A program made the translations under genes and the position numbers. A DNA stretch of 64,000 bases from Bacteroides stercorirosoris (lineage in GTDB: Bacteria > Bacteroidota > Bacteroidia > Bacteroidales > Bacteroidaceae). Below the pieces are notes generated by a model, which was given only the letters and a program-made list of their open reading frames with translations, searched no databases and had not been told where the DNA came from. Each line of letters starts with the position of its first letter. Position 1 is the stretch's first letter. Location of the stretch: positions 1 through 64,000 of the forward strand of contig NZ_FQZN01000029.1 in assembly GCF_900142015.1 (NCBI RefSeq). Reading direction: 5' to 3'. This document shows positions 59,314 through 64,000 of this stretch, one piece after another.

Positions 59314-61461
59314 ATGAAAAAAGTATTTTATTCCCTTTTCGCTGCCTTGTTGCTGACGTCTTGCGGTTCGGAGAAGCAAACCCCGATAGACCGTGAAGCA
59401 CTGGTAGCCCGTAACAATCCCCAAGTGTCCGAATTCGACTCGTTGGCTTCCCTCAGTGTCGGTAACGGCGAATTTGCATTTACGGTAGATGCTACCGGTT
59501 TGCAGACCTTTCCGGAGATGTATCGCAAAGGTGTCCCCCTGGGCACACAAAGTCAATGGGGCTGGCATAGTTTTGCCAATCCGAAGAACCTGAAACACGA
59601 AGAAACCCTGAAAGCATTCAACTTTGGTCGTGGACACGAGGAACTCTATGCCTGCCAGTTCAAAGAACCCGGCCGACAGAAAGAGGCTTCCGACTGGTTC
59701 CGCGCGAACCCGCATCGTCTGCATCTGGGCATCATCGGCCTTGAACTGGGCGAAGGAGTGAAAGCCTCCGATATCACGGACATCCGGCAGACGCTGAACA
59801 TGTGGAAAGGTGAAGTCACCAGCCACTTTACATTGAATGGCAATGCCTACGATGTGCAAACCGTCTGCCATCCCGATAAAGATATGATTTCCGCTTGCAT
59901 CACCAACCGTGCGCATAGCGGTGTTAATCTGCGTTTCCCTTACCCCACAGGCGGACACGCGGACGATGCCTGCAACTGGGATGCCAATGACCTGCATTCT
60001 ACGGTCGTTGTTTGCCAGGATGCCCAAAGCGCTGTGCTGAAACGTGTGCTCGATGCCACAACTTATTACGTAACCCTCCGTTGGGAAGGCAAAGCCCATC
60101 TGACGGAGAAGTCGAAGAACTATTTCGTGCTGACTCCCGAAGAAGATATGCTGGCAATCTCCTGCCTCTTCACACCGGACTTCGCTGGAACCGTTCTTGA
60201 AAGCGAACCTCCTGTATACACCAGTGAGACATTACCTGCTTTCGCAGAAACCGCCGCCGCCAGTGCTTCCTACTGGACGAACTTCTGGAAGAATGGCGCT
60301 GCCGTCGACTTCTCCCATTGTACCGACTCCCGTGCCCCGGAACTGGAACGTCGCGTGCTGCTTTCGCAGTATCTCCTTGCCATTCAGTCGGCAGGAAGCG
60401 TACCTCCACAGGAAACCGGTCTGACTTATAACTCCTGGTTTGGCAAGTTCCACCTCGAAATGATTTGGTGGCATCAGTCCTGGCAGGCACTTTGGGGACA
60501 TGAGAATCTGCTGGACCGTACATTGGGCTGGTATGAAACCGTCGAACCCGTAGCTCGTGAAATTGCTCGCCGCCAGGGTTTCCCCGGTGTGCGCTGGATG
60601 AAGATGACCGATCCCAGCGGTACGGAAGCTCCCTCGAATGTAGGCTCTTTCCTTATCTGGCAGCAACCGCACTTTATCTATCTGGCAGAACTTGTTTACC
60701 GTGCCAATCCTTCGGACGAAGTGATTAAGAAATACAACCGCCTGGTGCAGGAGACCGCCGAGTTTATGTATGCCTTTGCCACATACGATGAGTTCCACGG
60801 CCGTTTCATCCTGAAAGGTGCCATTCCGGCGCAGGAAACTTTGCGCGCAGCCACCACCATCAACTCGCCTTTCGAACTTTCTTACTGGCACTACGCCATG
60901 CAGACAGCACAGTTGTGGCGTGAGCGTGCCGGAGAGAAGCGTAATCTGGAATGGGACGAAATGATCGACAAGCTCTCTCCGCTTGCCTACAACGAAGATA
61001 ATCTCTATCTGGCTTCCGAAGATGCCGTAGATACTTACAAGGATATCCGTTTCACCAGCGACCACATGGCCGTACTGGGTTCGGTCGGCATCCTCCCGAT
61101 GAACAAACTTATCCGTGACGATTATATGAAGAATACCCTGCACTGGATATGGGATAACTGGAACTGGGGTAAAACCTGGGGCTGGGACTATCCGATGACC
61201 GCCATGAACGCTGCCCGCCTGGGTGAACCGGAGAAAGCGGTGGGTGCCTTGCTGATGGATAAGCGCACGAATACTTACCTGCTGAACGGACACAATTATC
61301 AGGATGGCCGCCTGCGCGTTTACCTGCCCGGTAACGGTGGCTTGCTGACTGCCGTGGCATTGATGTGTGCCGGTTGGGATGGTTGTCAGGTGGAGAATCC
61401 GGGCTTCCCGAAAGATGGAACGTGGGATGTTCGTTGGGAAGGGCTGAAACCAATGCCGTAA
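59314..61461 (+). CDS. Lipoprotein of the (alpha/alpha)6 (six-hairpin) glycosidase type, family uncertain
   Basis: A 715-residue lipoprotein (lipobox LLTSC, Cys at 17). The N-terminal about 270 residues are beta-rich (SLSVGNGEFAFTVDATGLQTF). The rest is rich in aromatic helix segments typical of a GH65/GH95-like toroid: GLTYNSWFGKFHLEMIWWHQ and SWQALWGHENLLDRTLGWYE. The Glu in KFHLEMIWWH is a catalytic candidate. The C-terminal part ends GNGGLLTAVALMCAGWDG. I do not recognise a precise CAZy family or substrate. Lying between GH2 and a DUF4450-type gene, a role in side-chain removal from pectic glycans is a reasonable guess. Confidence 0.7.
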   Translation: MKKVFYSLFAALLLTSCGSEKQTPIDREALVARNNPQVSEFDSLASLSVGNGEFAFTVDATGLQTFPEMYRKGVPLGTQSQWGWHSFANPKNLKHEETLKAFNFGRGHEELYACQFKEPGRQKEASDWFRANPHRLHLGIIGLELGEGVKASDITDIRQTLNMWKGEVTSHFTLNGNAYDVQTVCHPDKDMISACITNRAHSGVNLRFPYPTGGHADDACNWDANDLHSTVVVCQDAQSAVLKRVLDATTYYVTLRWEGKAHLTEKSKNYFVLTPEEDMLAISCLFTPDFAGTVLESEPPVYTSETLPAFAETAAASASYWTNFWKNGAAVDFSHCTDSRAPELERRVLLSQYLLAIQSAGSVPPQETGLTYNSWFGKFHLEMIWWHQSWQALWGHENLLDRTLGWYETVEPVAREIARRQGFPGVRWMKMTDPSGTEAPSNVGSFLIWQQPHFIYLAELVYRANPSDEVIKKYNRLVQETAEFMYAFATYDEFHGRFILKGAIPAQETLRAATTINSPFELSYWHYAMQTAQLWRERAGEKRNLEWDEMIDKLSPLAYNEDNLYLASEDAVDTYKDIRFTSDHMAVLGSVGILPMNKLIRDDYMKNTLHWIWDNWNWGKTWGWDYPMTAMNAARLGEPEKAVGALLMDKRTNTYLLNGHNYQDGRLRVYLPGNGGLLTAVALMCAGWDGCQVENPGFPKDGTWDVRWEGLKPMP

Positions 61462-61515
61462 AAGGTGTTTTTACGATAGGCGAAGTGGTTCATTACCGGA
61501 GCAGTTATGAATATA

Positions 61516-61594
61516 TTTTAGACACGGATTACACGGATTACACTGTTGTTTTTATATACTGCAACAGTGTAATCCGTGTAATCCGTGTCTAAAA
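61516..61594. repeat. Perfect 33-bp inverted repeat
   Basis: Arms 61516-61548 and 61562-61594 are perfect reverse complements over 33 bp with a 13-nt loop, made of ACACGGATT tandem units. It lies 54 bp after the stop of the preceding gene and would form a very stable hairpin. It can act as a transcript end, but the unit structure looks like a dispersed repeat. Confidence 0.85.
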
Positions 61595-61692
61595 TCTCAT
61601 TTATCATTTGCTTCTTTTCTGCACCGCAATGAACTAATCCCAGCAATCTGTCCTTCATATCTTTCTTATTAATCTTATTCCTTTAAGATATC

Positions 61693-64000
61693 ATGAGATA
61701 CTCTTTTCTTTATACCCTCTTTTCCTTACTGCCCGTTCTTGCCAGTGCGCAGTATACCACCGGCAATAAACCTCAAGGTGCAGGAGACCGTATCGAGTCG
61801 ACCTCCTTCAACGATCATAAGCGTGGCACTGCCCGCAAACTTCAATACCATCCCGATGGTGAAGATTTTGTTCGGGTGAACGGTGAAAACCGTTATACAC
61901 GTGCTCTGTATGGCAGCCACACCGCTTTTCGTCTGGAAACGAGCGACCGTCCTGTCTTTGCTGTCTACGATAAGCGCAACAGCAAGAACATCAGCTTCCG
62001 CCTTCAATTGCCGGATGGCTCGGTGCTTCCGTTGGAAGAAACCGACTGGTGTGAGTCCCGTTATACTCCCGGCCGTCGTTCCTATCGCTTGAAGCATCCC
62101 GGTTGGGGAGCGAATGCGGAGTTACAAATCTCCGCCTTGGCTTTGTCCGATGAAGATGCCGCTATCTGGAAAGTTACGCCTGTCGATATGCCCGAAGGTG
62201 CTGTACTACGTGCTTTGTTAAGCGAAATCCGCCTTTCAAGACTAAGCCGCAACGGTGATATGGGGGCCGATCCTCCACGGTGCTTCGATGCGCCCGAACA
62301 TCCCGAACATTTGCAGACTGTAGATGTAGCACTCGCCTCCTCTCTATCTCAGACTTCCCGTCCTGCATCTTCCGGACAGGGAACCTCTTTCTATATCCTC
62401 GTCCGTGACTATTCTTTAGTCATTCCCTCGCAGGAAGAAGGGGCTACCCTTTACGACAAGTCCGAGCAAGCCCGTGCCGAACTTGCCGCACGCATCAGGA
62501 TAACCACTCCCGATCCCTTTTTCAATACTCTTGGCGGTGCTCTTGCCGTGGCTGCCGATGGCATTTGGGATGGCGAAGTATGGTTGCACGGTGCCATTGG
62601 CTGGCGTATGCCTCTCAGCGGTTGGCGTGCGGCGTATACCGGCGATGTCCTCGGCTGGCACGACCGCGCACGTACGCATTTCGATGCTTATGCTGCCAGT
62701 CAGGTCACTGATGTGCCGAACACTATTCCGCATCCCGCTCAAGACTCCGCGCTTGCTCTGGCCCGTTCCGTGAAGAAGTGGGGGACGCCGCAATATAGTA
62801 ATGGCTATATCTGCCGTAATCCCCGCCGCAACGATCAGATGCATCATTATGATATGAACCTTTGTTATATCGACGAACTTCTGTGGCACTTCAACTGGAC
62901 GGGAGATCTGGACTATGCCCGCCGTATGTGGCCTGTCCTTACCCGCCATCTTGCCTGGGAAAAGCTCAACTATGATCCTGACAATGACGGCCTTTATGAT
63001 GCATACGCCTGCATCTGGGCGAGCGATGCCCTCTATTATAATAGCGGTGCCGTCACTCATTCCTCGGCTTATAATTATCGTGCCAACCGTCTTGCGGCCA
63101 TGATTGCCGGGAAAATAGGAGAAGATGCCACGCCTTACCTTGCGGAAGCGGATAAGATATTGAAAGCTCTGAACGCCCGTCTCTGGATGCCCGAACGTGG
63201 ACATTGGGCCGAATTCCAGGATTTCATGGGGCATAAGCGTCTGCATACTAGTCCGGGTGTCTGGACCATTTATCATGCGCTCGATAGCGATATTGCCGAC
63301 CCTTTCCAGGCTTATCTCGCCACCAGCTATGTGGATCGTGAGATTCCCCATATCCCTGTCCGTGGCGAAGGGCTGGAGGATGAAGGTTATGCCACTATTT
63401 CCACTACCAACTGGCTGCCTTATTCCTGGAGTATCAATAACGTCGCTTTTGCTGAAGTGATGCATACCGCCCTTGCCTATTTCCAGGCAGGACGTGCCGA
63501 GGCAGGCTTTAAGCTGTTGAAAAGTTCAGTGCTGGATGGCATGTATCTGGGTGAAAGTCCGGGTAACTTCGGGCAAGTCAGCTTCTACGATGCCGCCCGT
63601 GGCGAGTGTTATCGTGACTTCGGCGACCCTATCGGCGTAGCTTCCCGCGTATTGATACAGGGACTTTACGGTATTCTTCCCGATGCCATGAACGGACGGT
63701 TACTGGTGAAACCCGGTTTTCCGTCTGCCTGGGCATTTGCATCCCTGCACACGCCGGATATTGACTTTGACTACATAAATGAAGAATCTTCATTTATCAT
63801 CTCCCACCGCCTGCCTGCTGTTCACACTTTGGAACTCCAGTTCCCTGCACAGCGCTCGAAAGTGGCAAGGCTGACTGTTAACGGAACTCCTGTTACCTGG
63901 AAGTTGGTGGAGAACTCAATAAGCCGTCCGGTGCTTTCCGTTGTCGTGCCCGCTTCTGCCGGTGAAAAGATGGAAATCAAGATTGAATGGGGTGGGGAAG
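61693..64000 (+). CDS. DUF4450-type glycosidase-like protein, 3' end outside window (partial)
   Basis: The frame is open from ATG 61693 to the window end (769 codons, no stop), so the gene is truncated by the window, not by mutation. There is a signal peptide (MRYSFLYTLFSLLPVLASAQ). The N-terminal part LQYHPDGEDFVRVNGENRYTRALYGSHTAFRLE (in parts) matches the DUF4450 pattern. The middle region (about 275-690) is an (alpha/alpha)6 toroid with HHYDMNLCYIDELLWHFNWTGD, YDPDNDGLYDAYACIWASDA and STTNWLPYSWSINN. Such proteins occur in Bacteroides pectin loci, and a rhamnosidase- or galacturonidase-like activity is possible but not shown. Confidence 0.8.
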   Translation, partial: MRYSFLYTLFSLLPVLASAQYTTGNKPQGAGDRIESTSFNDHKRGTARKLQYHPDGEDFVRVNGENRYTRALYGSHTAFRLETSDRPVFAVYDKRNSKNISFRLQLPDGSVLPLEETDWCESRYTPGRRSYRLKHPGWGANAELQISALALSDEDAAIWKVTPVDMPEGAVLRALLSEIRLSRLSRNGDMGADPPRCFDAPEHPEHLQTVDVALASSLSQTSRPASSGQGTSFYILVRDYSLVIPSQEEGATLYDKSEQARAELAARIRITTPDPFFNTLGGALAVAADGIWDGEVWLHGAIGWRMPLSGWRAAYTGDVLGWHDRARTHFDAYAASQVTDVPNTIPHPAQDSALALARSVKKWGTPQYSNGYICRNPRRNDQMHHYDMNLCYIDELLWHFNWTGDLDYARRMWPVLTRHLAWEKLNYDPDNDGLYDAYACIWASDALYYNSGAVTHSSAYNYRANRLAAMIAGKIGEDATPYLAEADKILKALNARLWMPERGHWAEFQDFMGHKRLHTSPGVWTIYHALDSDIADPFQAYLATSYVDREIPHIPVRGEGLEDEGYATISTTNWLPYSWSINNVAFAEVMHTALAYFQAGRAEAGFKLLKSSVLDGMYLGESPGNFGQVSFYDAARGECYRDFGDPIGVASRVLIQGLYGILPDAMNGRLLVKPGFPSAWAFASLHTPDIDFDYINEESSFIISHRLPAVHTLELQFPAQRSKVARLTVNGTPVTWKLVENSISRPVLSVVVPASAGEKMEIKIEWGGE

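Overview
The window looks like chromosomal DNA of a gut Bacteroides species. The evidence is the SusC/SusD pairs, Bacteroides-type promoters (TAnnTTTG -7 boxes), numerous Bacteroidota glycan-degrading enzyme families, and an arginine cluster placed next to a rhamnose cluster, an order also known from B. thetaiotaomicron. No rRNA, tRNA, prophage, CRISPR array or intact insertion sequence was found.

Layout. (1) Positions 1-8.2 kb, all on the minus strand: an arginine operon argR - GNAT acyltransferase - argG - small PspC protein - argC - argD, closed by a terminator at 3364-3405. Then comes a second unit: proC - XRE/cupin regulator - acyl-CoA synthetase. (2) 8.2-9.0 kb: a divergent intergenic region with a 22-bp phased palindrome array, a large inverted-repeat element and an activator-type promoter. 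(3) 9.0-18.0 kb, plus strand: rhamnogalacturonan-I (RG-I) enzymes: an SGNH-esterase/GH105 fusion, GH106 rhamnosidase, PL11 lyase and GH28. (4) 18.0-25.5 kb: the L-rhamnose catabolic genes rhaB, rhaA, rhaT and rhaD, a GH105 unsaturated glucuronyl hydrolase, and an AraC-type regulator (RhaR-like). (5) 25.7-50.3 kb: three tandem SusC/SusD import systems. The first carries a PL1 lyase and a FISUMP-type surface lipoprotein, the second a PL1, a divergent GH28 and a serine-type sulfatase, and the third stands alone. By eye this block is AT-richer than its flanks. (6) 50.5-55.5 kb: a TonB receptor - DUF4374 lipoprotein - PepSY membrane protein operon resembling the XusABC xenosiderophore system. (7) 56.2-64.0 kb: GH2, an (alpha/alpha)6-type glycosidase-like lipoprotein, and the 5' part of a DUF4450-type glycosidase-like gene that runs off the window.

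How it fits together. Pectin backbone (homogalacturonan and RG-I) would be cut at the surface by PL1 and PL11, imported by SusCD, and finished in the periplasm by GH28, GH105, GH106, GH2 and esterases. The released L-rhamnose would be taken up by RhaT and converted by RhaA, RhaB and RhaD. A shared cis-element ties the region together. Five promoters (upstream of the esterase/GH105 operon, rhaB and all three susC genes) carry a 28-bp element with two GTCAAAA-like half-sites exactly 21 bp apart and 29-31 bp before the -7 box. This is the geometry of an AraC-family activator, and the best candidate is the AraC gene at 24585-25511. The most unusual non-coding feature is a set of three intergenic arrays of palindromic cores at exact 22- or 23-bp spacing, with unknown function.
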